Shown piece by piece: positions 1-6,056 of a stretch of 21,302 nucleotides of DNA (positions within the stretch are counted from its first letter, which is position 1; the number at the start of each line of letters is the position of its first letter). Made by a program: the position numbers and the translations under genes. Where the stretch lies: positions 1 to 21,302 of the forward strand of contig JAKAPG010000004.1 in NCBI GenBank assembly GCA_021823085.1, in the 5' to 3' direction. Below the pieces are notes generated by a model. That model had not been told where the DNA came from. It saw only the letters and a program-made list of their open reading frames with translations, and did not search any database. The stretch comes from Thermoplasmata archaeon (GTDB taxonomy: Archaea; Thermoplasmatota; Thermoplasmata; Lutacidiplasmatales; UBA184).

Positions 1-100
1 GAGTTATGGAGGTTCCGCAACTCACTACCGCCGAACGAAGTGGAAAGCCGCGGACGACTGACCTGGCCCGCGGGCGCCTGCGGGCCATCCGTTCGACTCG

Positions 101-150
101 TCATGTTGATGGATATCTACATATATTCGTGTTGAAATCCATCGACATGA
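101..150. promoter_or_regulatory. Inverted-repeat operator of the arsenic operon
   Basis: Two 14-base arms, TCATGTTGATGGAT at 101-114 and ATCCATCGACATGA at 137-150, are reverse complements with one mismatch. They are separated by 22 bases that contain the TATA-like box of arsR. The right arm runs over the proposed arsR start codon at 147. ArsR/SmtB repressors bind dyads overlapping their own promoters, so autoregulation by the ArsR encoded just downstream is the natural reading. The dyad is seen directly; its role as the operator is inferred. Confidence 0.7.
118..127 (+). promoter_or_regulatory. TATA-like box of arsR operon
   Basis: TACATATATT is the most AT-rich stretch in the first 500 bases. 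Its centre lies about 24 bases before the ATG at 147, the spacing expected if transcription begins at or next to the start codon, giving a leaderless mRNA. It lies inside the spacer of the inverted repeat, so repressor binding would block TBP/TFB. Confidence 0.6.
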
Positions 151-515
151 TGGTCCGCACCAACCCCGAATTGGACCTGGGACCACGTCTCGAACGTCTG
201 ACCGGGGAGGATGCCGACTGCTGCGTGCCGGAGTACGCCGCGCTCGGATCTTCGGCCCGCAGCTCGAAAGGTTTCTCCTCGGCCCTTCGACGAGCGAAGT
301 CGCTCGCGGACGAGCATCGGTTGCTCGCCGTTGCCGGCGTCAAGCGCCGAAGGGAGCTCTGCGCCTGTGAGATCCAGGCAGCTACAGGCCTCAACCATGC
401 GACCGTCAGCCACCACATGTCCGTTCTAGAAGGCGCCGGCTTGGTGAGTCATCGACGAAAGGGGAAGTGGATCTACTACCGACTCACGGGAAGTCCAGAA
501 GTCAAGGTTCCATGA
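147..515 (+). CDS. arsR: ArsR/SmtB-family metalloregulator, arsenic repressor
   Basis: The 122-residue product is a winged helix-turn-helix repressor, expected to leave DNA when As(III) or a similar thiophilic metal binds. The sensor motif ELCACEI (Cys72, Cys74) matches the ELCVCDL motif of ArsR/CadC proteins, and the recognition helix follows as ATVSHHMSVLEGAGLV, then the wing around RRKGKWIYYRL. An N-terminal Cys25-Cys26 pair could supply further ligands. I chose ATG 147 (ATG 150 is also possible) over an upstream in-frame ATG at 6, because the TATA box and inverted repeat lie between the two and the upstream residues look non-coding. The stop overlaps the next start as ATGA. It is the first gene of the arsenic operon and probably represses it through the 101-150 dyad. 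Metal specificity is inferred from context. Confidence 0.88.
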   Translation: MMVRTNPELDLGPRLERLTGEDADCCVPEYAALGSSARSSKGFSSALRRAKSLADEHRLLAVAGVKRRRELCACEIQAATGLNHATVSHHMSVLEGAGLVSHRRKGKWIYYRLTGSPEVKVP

Positions 516-1297
516 AAGTGAACGTGGGAAGCAACGCGGGACGCGCAGATCGAGGAAAGGATATGCGGGAAGAAGAAACGCGGGAAGACCAAAGCGACGC
601 TAGGTCGAGCGGGAGTTGCTGTGGGGGCTCGTCCACGACGGACGCGGATTGCTGCGGAGATTCACCCACATCGGCAACGGACCGGAATTCGGCCCGCGCT
701 AGGATCGAAGTGTTCGAGCCTGCCATGTGCTGTGCAACCGGTGTCTGCGGACCGAACGTGGACCCGAACCTTGTGCGCTTCGCGGAGGATGTCGAGTGGC
801 TGCGGGATCAGGATGTCGATGTTCAGCGCCACAGTCTCTCTCAAGATCCGAAGGCATTCGCGGCGAATCTGACCGTTCGTGACAGGCTGACGTCGAGGGG
901 GCCCGACTGCCTTCCTATCGTATTGGTCGGCGGAGAGGTTCGTTGGGAAGGCGCCTATCCGACGCGATCGGCTCTCTCCGAGATTTTGGAGTTGGGGGAT
1001 GCCGCTGCTTTCGGTATCCTTACACCCCAGGTGAAGGCCCTGGTAGCCCTATCGGCCGCATTCGCAGCCAACTGCGAGCCGTGCTTCAGGTTCCACTACG
1101 ATCAGGCGCGCACGCTCCGCGTAACCGCCGACGATATGTGGGCCACCGTCGAGATCGCCCGCACAGTGAAGGAAGCCCCGTCGGCGTCGGTCTTGCAAAC
1201 CGCCACGCGTTACCTCCGACCCTCGAACGCAGCCTCGAAGGGGAGGGAGGCTGCCGGAACTGCGCTCCCCGTCGTCGAGGCGCGCAAATGCTGCTGA
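512..1297 (+). CDS. arsD: ArsD arsenic metallochaperone fused to a CMD/AhpD-like domain
   Basis: The 261-residue protein has four parts. A Cys-rich N-terminus carries vicinal pairs Cys36-37 and Cys47-48. An ArsD domain (about 65-160) has the As(III)-binding motif PAMCCATGVCG (Cys73, Cys74, Cys79), as in the ArsD that hands arsenite to ArsA. A carboxymuconolactone-decarboxylase/AhpD-like domain (about 167-240) has the motif NCEPCFRFH (Cys188, Cys191, His195). The protein ends in KCC. Ordinary ArsD is about 120 residues, so this is a fusion. The glutamate normally 12 residues before the first CxxC cysteine is alanine here. The start at 512 overlaps the arsR stop as ATGA; ATG 563, preceded by GAGG seven bases upstream, is an alternative that keeps all Cys pairs. 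The 3' end overlaps arsA by 10 bases. The ArsD role is well supported; the function of the second domain is unknown. Confidence 0.88.
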   Translation: MKVNVGSNAGRADRGKDMREEETREDQSDARSSGSCCGGSSTTDADCCGDSPTSATDRNSARARIEVFEPAMCCATGVCGPNVDPNLVRFAEDVEWLRDQDVDVQRHSLSQDPKAFAANLTVRDRLTSRGPDCLPIVLVGGEVRWEGAYPTRSALSEILELGDAAAFGILTPQVKALVALSAAFAANCEPCFRFHYDQARTLRVTADDMWATVEIARTVKEAPSASVLQTATRYLRPSNAASKGREAAGTALPVVEARKCC

Positions 1298-3171
1298 GCG
1301 CGCAGTCCCGGGCCGAGCTTGCGCGGTGGGGAAGCCGAGACTCCCCGGTTTCCTCCTTGGCGGGAGTCGCTCCACGCTATCTGTTCTTCACGGGCAAAGG
1401 GGGAGTTGGTAAGACGAGCCTCTCCTGCGCGACGGCGATCGCACTCGCGGATCTCGGAAGGGACGTCCTTCTCGTGAGCACCGACCCTGCCTCCAATCTG
1501 GACGAAGTCCTAGGTACGGGGCTCGGCCGCGACCCCCTCCCGATCCCGGAGGTTCCGAGCCTCTTTGCGGCCAATATCGACCCGGTGGCGGCGGCAGGGG
1601 CATACAAGCGGAAGGTGATCGAGCCTTTGAGAGGCGTCCTGCCGGATTCTGTGATCACCGGATTGGACGAGCAGCTCTCCGGTGCCTGTTCCGTAGAGAT
1701 CGCGGCGTTCAACGAGTTCGCGGATCTGTTGACGTCACAAGGGCCAGCTCGTAGCTTCGATAATGTGGTGTTCGATACCGCTCCTACGGGCCACACCCTG
1801 CGCCTCCTTTCCCTGGCCGGTGCCTGGGACGGTTTCCTCGATTCCAGTCACCACGGCACTTCTTGCCTGGGACCTCTCGCCGGACTCACCGCACAGAGGG
1901 AACTCTTTCAGTCTGCGCTGCGCTCGTTGCGGTCGAGCTCGGCGACCGGGGTCGTCCTCGTGAGCCGCCCGGAAGCGTCCGCCCTTCAGGAAGCGGAGCG
2001 GGCCCGCGAGGAACTCGCTCAGCTGGGCGTACTCAGCCAGTGGCTCGTCCTTAACGGCTCGTTCCATCCTAGATCGACACCGGACCGCGTCGCGGACGCC
2101 CTCGCCCGCAGGGGAACCAGGGCTGTCGCGAGCATGCCAGAGGGTCTGAAGCGGCTCCGCCGGCTGGAGATCCCTCTCGTTCCGCAGCCTCTGATCGGTG
2201 TCTCCGCTCTGCGGAGCCTGACCTCTCCTTTAGAGGTCTCCCAACCGGTAACCTTCGCAGACCCCCCACCACCCAACTTGTCCGGATCGCTGGGGAGTCT
2301 CCTCGACGAGCTCCACGCGAAGGGCCACGGTGTCATCATGACGCTGGGCAAGGGGGGCGTGGGCAAGACCCTCGTGGCGAGAACGATCGCCCATGAGCTC
2401 GCTCGGCGAGGGTCGTCGGTGCACCTCACAACGACGGACCCCGCCGGAGACGTCCGCTCCCTTGGGGCCGGGGCGGGCCCGTCCTTGAATGTGAGTCGAA
2501 TCGATCCCGCCGCAGAAGTGGCCCGGTACCGGCAGGAGGTCCTTGACGCCGTTGGAAGCGGTCTGGACGAGGCGGGCCGGGAACTGCTCGAAGAGGACCT
2601 CCGCTCTCCGTGCACGGAGGAAGTAGCCGTGTTTCGTGCCTTCGCTGCGGCGGTCGCCGAAGGGAAGGACGGATTCGTGGTGATCGACACCGCGCCGACG
2701 GGCCACACCATCCTACTGCTCGACTCCGCGCAGTCCTACCACCGGGAGGTGGCGCGAACGTCGGGGGATCAGAGTGAGGAGGTTCGCAACCTGCTCCCTC
2801 GCCTTCGAGATCCGGGCTTCACCCACATGATCATCGTGACCCTCCCTCAGGCGACTCCGGTACATGAGTCGGAACGGCTCGAGGACGACCTTCGTCGGGC
2901 CGGCATCCGTCCTTTCGCCTGGGTCATCAACCAGAGCTTCCGGGCCACCGGAACGGCCGATCCGCTGCTGACCGCATGGTCCCGGCACGAGGGGCCCTAC
3001 ATCGAAGAGGTTCGAGAGCGGAGCGGGGCTCACTGTGCCGTCCTGCCTTGGTTTCCCGACGATACGGAAACCGCCGGAGTCGCTGCGGCAGCGACCCTCC
3101 CTTCGGGAGGTGGCGCCGGTGCCCCAGTCCCAAGGGAGGCACATCGGTTGCACGTGCAGGACCGGAGGTAG
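1288..3171 (+). CDS. arsA: ArsA arsenite-stimulated ATPase, two-domain
   Basis: The 627-residue soluble ATPase is duplicated: two deviant Walker A loops GKGGVGKT lie at about 36-43 and 354-361, each followed by a DTAPTGHT signal-transduction segment. The three cysteines that bind As(III) in the E. coli pump ATPase have counterparts: Cys134 in LSGACSVEIAAF, Cys193 in GTSCLGPLAGL, and Cys442 in LRSPCTEEVAVF. Length matches bacterial ArsA (about 583) plus a short N-terminal and a Gly/Ala/Pro-rich C-terminal extension. The open frame extends further upstream, but that part overlays arsD; ATG 1288 has GAGG seven bases before it and overlaps the arsD stop, implying coupled translation. ArsA normally energises the membrane pump ArsB (or Acr3), taking arsenite from ArsD. 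No pump gene is seen in this window. Presence of the Cys triad separates it from the Get3 tail-anchor ATPases. Confidence 0.93.
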   Translation: MLLSAQSRAELARWGSRDSPVSSLAGVAPRYLFFTGKGGVGKTSLSCATAIALADLGRDVLLVSTDPASNLDEVLGTGLGRDPLPIPEVPSLFAANIDPVAAAGAYKRKVIEPLRGVLPDSVITGLDEQLSGACSVEIAAFNEFADLLTSQGPARSFDNVVFDTAPTGHTLRLLSLAGAWDGFLDSSHHGTSCLGPLAGLTAQRELFQSALRSLRSSSATGVVLVSRPEASALQEAERAREELAQLGVLSQWLVLNGSFHPRSTPDRVADALARRGTRAVASMPEGLKRLRRLEIPLVPQPLIGVSALRSLTSPLEVSQPVTFADPPPPNLSGSLGSLLDELHAKGHGVIMTLGKGGVGKTLVARTIAHELARRGSSVHLTTTDPAGDVRSLGAGAGPSLNVSRIDPAAEVARYRQEVLDAVGSGLDEAGRELLEEDLRSPCTEEVAVFRAFAAAVAEGKDGFVVIDTAPTGHTILLLDSAQSYHREVARTSGDQSEEVRNLLPRLRDPGFTHMIIVTLPQATPVHESERLEDDLRRAGIRPFAWVINQSFRATGTADPLLTAWSRHEGPYIEEVRERSGAHCAVLPWFPDDTETAGVAAAATLPSGGGAGAPVPREAHRLHVQDRR

Positions 3172-3186
3172 TGGGAGCGAATCATC

Positions 3187-3636
3187 GTGACGACAAGGAC
3201 AGTTCTCTTCGTTTGCGTTGAGAATGCATGCCGGTCGCTCATGGCCGAGGCGATGTTCAATGCCGACCCTCCTCCGGGGTGGACCGCGATCTCGGCGGGG
3301 ACGTCGCCGGCACGCGAGGCGCATCCTCGAACCGGGCCGATGCTCCGAGAGATCGGTCTCACGCAACCAGCGCACACTCCTCAGCTCCTGACGAAGGAGA
3401 TGATGGATTCCTCACGGGTTCGCGTCACGATGGGGTGCCTAGACGATGCGAGCTGCCCGGTGCACCTGAGAGGATGGGAGCTCAGAGACTGGTCCCTCCC
3501 CGACCCCGCCAAGCTCGATGACGCTGGCTTTCGGGGCGTGCGCGACGAGATCTTCGCTCGCGTGAAGAAGCTCCGCACCGAGCTGATCGTCTCCGACCGA
3601 AGGGTCGCGGACTTGCACGGGAGCGCCGCCCGGTGA
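3187..3636 (+). CDS. arsC: Arsenate reductase, thioredoxin-type (low-Mr phosphatase fold)
   Basis: The 149-residue enzyme reduces arsenate to arsenite in the cytoplasm. The phosphatase loop CVENACRS gives Cys10-x5-Arg16. The redox relay cysteines are Cys84 and Cys90 (GCLDDASC), and the general-acid loop is SLPDP with Asp106. This is the arrangement of the thioredoxin-coupled ArsC family (Cys10, Cys82, Cys89 in S. aureus), although the spacing of the second and third Cys is six rather than seven. The GTG start at 3187 has GGGAG ten to fourteen bases upstream. The end overlaps the aquaporin start as GTGA. The reductant is probably thioredoxin; the CxxC domain fused to ArsD is a speculative alternative. 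Confidence 0.92.
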   Translation: MTTRTVLFVCVENACRSLMAEAMFNADPPPGWTAISAGTSPAREAHPRTGPMLREIGLTQPAHTPQLLTKEMMDSSRVRVTMGCLDDASCPVHLRGWELRDWSLPDPAKLDDAGFRGVRDEIFARVKKLRTELIVSDRRVADLHGSAAR

Positions 3637-4328
3637 ACCGCACGACCGTCCGGCGGTGGGCGGCCGAAGCCGCCGGCACGGGTCTTCTGGTGGGAATCGG
3701 AACCGGGACGATCGTCGCGGCCGGCAAGATCGGCGGCATCCCGCAGTGGCTGATGGGGATCGCCTGGTTCCTCGCGGTGTTCATCCCGGTTGCCCTGTTC
3801 ATCTCGATTTCGGGGGCTCATCTCAACCCGGTCGTCACCCTCGCCCTCGCGTTCAGCGGACGCGTCGCCTGGCGGACCGTTCCCGAATACTGGGCGGCGC
3901 AGTTTGTGGGTGCTTTCCTTGGGAGCGGGTTCGTCCTCGCCTCGTTGGGCAGGGGGAGCCATCTTGGAGCGACGTTCCCGATGCAAGGAGGGTTGCCGCT
4001 CGACTTCCTCGGTGAGGCCGGGTTCACCGGTCTCCTCATCGCAGCCGTGTTCGACCTCGCCGATCGAGGAGAAGGGCGAGCCCGTTGGAGACTGGTGTTG
4101 CCTGCGTTGGTCGTAGGGGTGTCGACATTCCTCATCGGGCCCCTCACCGGAAGTTCGCTGAATCCGGCTCGCACCATCGCACCGGCCGTGATGTCGGGGA
4201 CGTTCACGGACCTCTGGCTCTACCTGACAGCGGCCCCTCTCGCGGCCGTGGCGGTGGCCGCCTTCTGGAGGCCTCGCTCGGTCGACATCGCCGACCGGGG
4301 TCCCGGGCGACTGGAATCGATCCCGTGA
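3633..4328 (+). CDS. aqpS: MIP-family channel (aquaglyceroporin), likely arsenite channel
   Basis: The 231-residue membrane protein of the aquaporin family has six hydrophobic segments and two half-helix motifs, HLNPVV (Asn65-Pro66-Val67) and SLNPAR (Asn177-Arg180). The first motif has Val in place of the usual Ala. Counting from these motifs against AqpZ and GlpF without gaps puts Trp45, Thr165, Ser174 and Arg180 at the selectivity filter: the Trp is shared with GlpF and the water-channel His is absent, so a glycerol-type solute channel is likely. As(OH)3 passes through such channels, and in Sinorhizobium AqpS in an ars operon lets out arsenite made by ArsC. The GTG start overlaps the arsC stop by four bases, so this is the last gene of the operon. 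The MIP family is certain; the arsenite role is inferred from context. Confidence 0.88.
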   Translation: MNRTTVRRWAAEAAGTGLLVGIGTGTIVAAGKIGGIPQWLMGIAWFLAVFIPVALFISISGAHLNPVVTLALAFSGRVAWRTVPEYWAAQFVGAFLGSGFVLASLGRGSHLGATFPMQGGLPLDFLGEAGFTGLLIAAVFDLADRGEGRARWRLVLPALVVGVSTFLIGPLTGSSLNPARTIAPAVMSGTFTDLWLYLTAAPLAAVAVAAFWRPRSVDIADRGPGRLESIP

Positions 4329-4350
4329 GAATGGATCGACCGTCGGGGTA

Positions 4351-4424
4351 CGGGCCCGCCGGGATTCGAACCCGGGTTTGAGGCTCCGGAGGCCCCCGTG
4401 ATATCCAAGCTATACTACGGGCCC
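4351..4424 (-). tRNA. tRNA-Arg (anticodon CCG)
   Basis: The minus-strand sequence folds as a 74-nt tRNA without an encoded CCA. The acceptor arm GGGCCCG/CGGGCCC is seven perfect pairs with discriminator G73. The T-arm is CCGGG-TTCGAAT-CCCGG. The anticodon arm GGGGC/GCCTC, with one G-U pair, closes the loop CTCCGGA with anticodon CCG at 4387-4389. U8, A14, G15, G18-G19, A21 and C48 are all in place. The D-stem is weak in the standard register: G10-C25 and U11-A24 pair, but A12-C23 and U13-U22 do not. No intron is present. Its 3' end faces the arsenic operon, 22 bases beyond the aquaporin stop. Confidence 0.93.
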
Positions 4425-4456
4425 GCTGTGGGATAGAGTGCTCGAGCTACGGGCGT

Positions 4457-4466
4457 AGTTAATAGC
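4457..4466 (-). promoter_or_regulatory. Possible promoter of tRNA-Arg
   Basis: On the minus strand GCGCTATTAACTACG is the only AT-rich island between rps27ae and the tRNA. The TATA-like core TATTAACT lies about 37 bases before the tRNA 5' end, and the GCGC before it could act as a BRE. That spacing would give a short 5' leader for RNase P. The rest of 4425-4572 shows nothing recognisable. Confidence 0.4.
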
Positions 4467-4572
4467 GCCCCCAGAGCGGTCCCACCGGGAACAGCCCCAC
4501 AAAGGTTCTCCGATCGGGGAGGCGGCGGCACCTGCGGACCTGGGCCTCCCGGTGCGGAGGCAGCAAAACGAC

Positions 4573-4773
4573 TCAGCTTGCCTTGGGCGCCTTCGCCTTG
4601 GACGGCCGACTCGCGGTATCGGTCTTCCCCTCGGTATAGCCGCACTTGCCGCACGATCGGCGGTCTTGGTGCTCGGCGAGGAAGACCCCGGGGCCGCACT
4701 TGGGGCAAGCGGTGTGCGTCCGGGTGAGCGTCTCACCCTGGATCTGGTACAGTCCGACCCGTCCCTTTGCCAT
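4573..4773 (-). CDS. rps27ae: 30S ribosomal protein S27ae (eS31)
   Basis: The 66-residue small-subunit protein has a zinc ribbon: [13 protein letters not shown] followed by CGKCGY supplies four cysteines in the standard S27ae spacing. The zinc-ribbon core is followed by an additional Ser/Ala/Lys/Pro tail (about 54-66). It lies five bases after rps24e on the same strand, the usual archaeal neighbour. It is the last gene of the rpo7–spt4–rps24e transcription unit. Confidence 0.93.
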   Translation of the reverse strand: MAKGRVGLYQIQGETLTRTHTACPKCGPGVFLAEHQDRRSCGKCGYTEGKTDTASRPSKAKAPKAS

Positions 4774-4778
4774 GGCGC

Positions 4779-5348
4779 CTAGGCCTCCTTCCCGGCAGGG
4801 TCCTTCTTCGCCGGAGCGTCCTTCTTCGGTGCCTCCGCCTTGGGCCTTTCGGCCCTCGGCGATTCCGACTTGGACGCAGGTGTCTTCAATCCTTGGGCCG
4901 GAGCTTCCTTCTTCGCGGCTTCCGACTTCGGCGCCTCCGGTCTCAGTGACTCCACCTTCTCCGGCTGGGGAGACGCGGGCTTCGGGGCTTCGGCCGCCGG
5001 TGCCTCGACCGGCGCCGCTGGGGTGGCCGGAGCCGACGGTGCCGCGGGTTGCGTTTCGGCCGCCTTCTCGATGATCTTGTTGCGCACGAGGATGTGCTCG
5101 CGCACGATCGTCTTCGCATCGTCGACCGTGCGGTAGACGGCCGCCTCGCCGATCGTCCGGGACGTGCCGAACTTGGAGTGCATCCGCTCGATCACCACGC
5201 GGTCCTTCTGAGCCTGGACGCTCTTCGCGAGTTCGGCGCGGACCGCGTCGCGAGTGGGCGTAGCGGCGGTCGCGTGCTGGATCTCGAAGCGGTACTCCGT
5301 CCGCTTCAGGAGCGGGTTGCGCCGCTCCTCCACGATGCTAATCTCCAA
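4779..5348 (-). CDS. rps24e: 30S ribosomal protein S24e (eS24) with long low-complexity tail
   Basis: Residues 1 to about 95 are a complete S24e, from [19 protein letters not shown] (with initiator Met) through the [11 protein letters not shown] region. Family members usually end near 100 residues. Here about 94 further residues rich in Ala, Pro, Lys, Glu and Ser follow, with loose repeats such as [13 protein letters not shown] and [13 protein letters not shown]. The start must be TTG at 5346-5348: the S24e N-terminal consensus begins there and no in-frame ATG lies nearby. The start overlaps the end of the dephospho-CoA kinase gene by 11 bases, so translation is probably coupled. The tail has no recognisable domain; it is likely disordered and may contact RNA or be a lineage-specific extension. 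Confidence 0.9.
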   Translation of the reverse strand: MEISIVEERRNPLLKRTEYRFEIQHATAATPTRDAVRAELAKSVQAQKDRVVIERMHSKFGTSRTIGEAAVYRTVDDAKTIVREHILVRNKIIEKAAETQPAAPSAPATPAAPVEAPAAEAPKPASPQPEKVESLRPEAPKSEAAKKEAPAQGLKTPASKSESPRAERPKAEAPKKDAPAKKDPAGKEA

Positions 5349-5895
5349 GATCGATCCGCCTCCGTTCCATTCGGGACAACAGCTGCTGTACGCGGTCCTT
5401 CGCCGTCGAATCGACCGTCACGAAAGAGACCCCCTCACTCGGGATACCGTATATAACGGTGGTCCCGGAAGGCAGCTGCGCGACGAGCGCGAGCGAGCCG
5501 AGGTCCTCCTCTCCGGCGACCTCGATCAGGCCACCGCCCGCGTCCCAGGTCTCCTTCACCGCGCGATAGAGCCGGTCGGTCAGTATGCCCGGGGGGTTCG
5601 TGACGCGAACCGCCCGTCGCTCGGACAACGGCCGGAAGATCCCCCGGTCGATCGGCTCGTTGCGAAGGGTGACGTAGTCGACGATCCCGAGCCGAGGAGG
5701 ATGGCCGAACTGGATCGCATCCGCGGTGACCCGATCCCCGCAGCTCGCGAAGTCGCGAAGCGTCCGGATCGCGCGTTCGGCCTCCGCTCCGCGAAGGACC
5801 GGCCCGTAGCGCTGCGCGAGCTCGTCGCGCAGCTCCGGGGGGACGACCCAGGCGTTCGGCTCACTTGACGCGGAGCGCGTAGCGTCCCGCGGCAT
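5338..5895 (-). CDS. GTP-dependent dephospho-CoA kinase (DUF359 family)
   Basis: The 185-residue protein is of the archaeal DUF359 family, which phosphorylates dephospho-CoA with GTP in the last step of CoA synthesis. Typical elements are GIVDYVTLRNEP in the centre, VTNPPGILTDRL, the GEEDLGSLALVAQLPSGT stretch, and the VIYGIPSEGVSFV segment near the end. Genome position between spt4 and rps24e is the conserved archaeal location. The ATG start at 5895 makes a 35-base overlap with spt4. The first 15 or so residues are poorly family-like, so translation may start slightly later, but no better start codon is visible. Confidence 0.88.
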   Translation of the reverse strand: MPRDATRSASSEPNAWVVPPELRDELAQRYGPVLRGAEAERAIRTLRDFASCGDRVTADAIQFGHPPRLGIVDYVTLRNEPIDRGIFRPLSERRAVRVTNPPGILTDRLYRAVKETWDAGGGLIEVAGEEDLGSLALVAQLPSGTTVIYGIPSEGVSFVTVDSTAKDRVQQLLSRMERRRIDLGD

Positions 5896-6049
5896 GGATT
5901 CCCATCTTCCGGGCGATCTCCGACTTCTCGGGGTCGATGACGACGAGATACCCCTGCCACTCGCGCGAGACCTCGCCTCCGCAGCGGGGGCACTTCGTCG
6001 TTTGGTCGGTGATCGAGTGGCAGTTCTTGCAGGCCCGTAGGTTCAACAT
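5861..6049 (-). CDS. spt4: Transcription elongation factor Spt4 (RpoE'')
   Basis: The 62-residue zinc-ribbon protein pairs with Spt5 on RNA polymerase. Cys7, Cys10, Cys20 and Cys23 form the zinc site (ACKNCHSI and CPRCGG). It continues with SREWQGYLVVIDPEKSEIA and ends GRYALRVK, both standard for archaeal Spt4. It follows rpo7 by seven bases and overlaps the dephospho-CoA kinase gene by 35 bases. Confidence 0.95.
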   Translation of the reverse strand: MLNLRACKNCHSITDQTTKCPRCGGEVSREWQGYLVVIDPEKSEIARKMGIHAAGRYALRVK

Positions 6050-6056
6050 GGTACCG

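Noticed and set aside
1..100. A tRNA-end duplicate (attachment site) or the end of an upstream gene at the left edge
   Set aside because: No stretch matches the tRNA-Arg 3' half, and short open frames here are too brief to judge.
6..146. Longer arsR starting at ATG 6
   Set aside because: The promoter and inverted repeat lie inside it, and its first 47 residues show no similarity to ArsR proteins.
943..1287. A 115-codon N-terminal extension of arsA
   Set aside because: It overlaps the CMD part of arsD in another frame; ATG 1288 has a good ribosome binding site.
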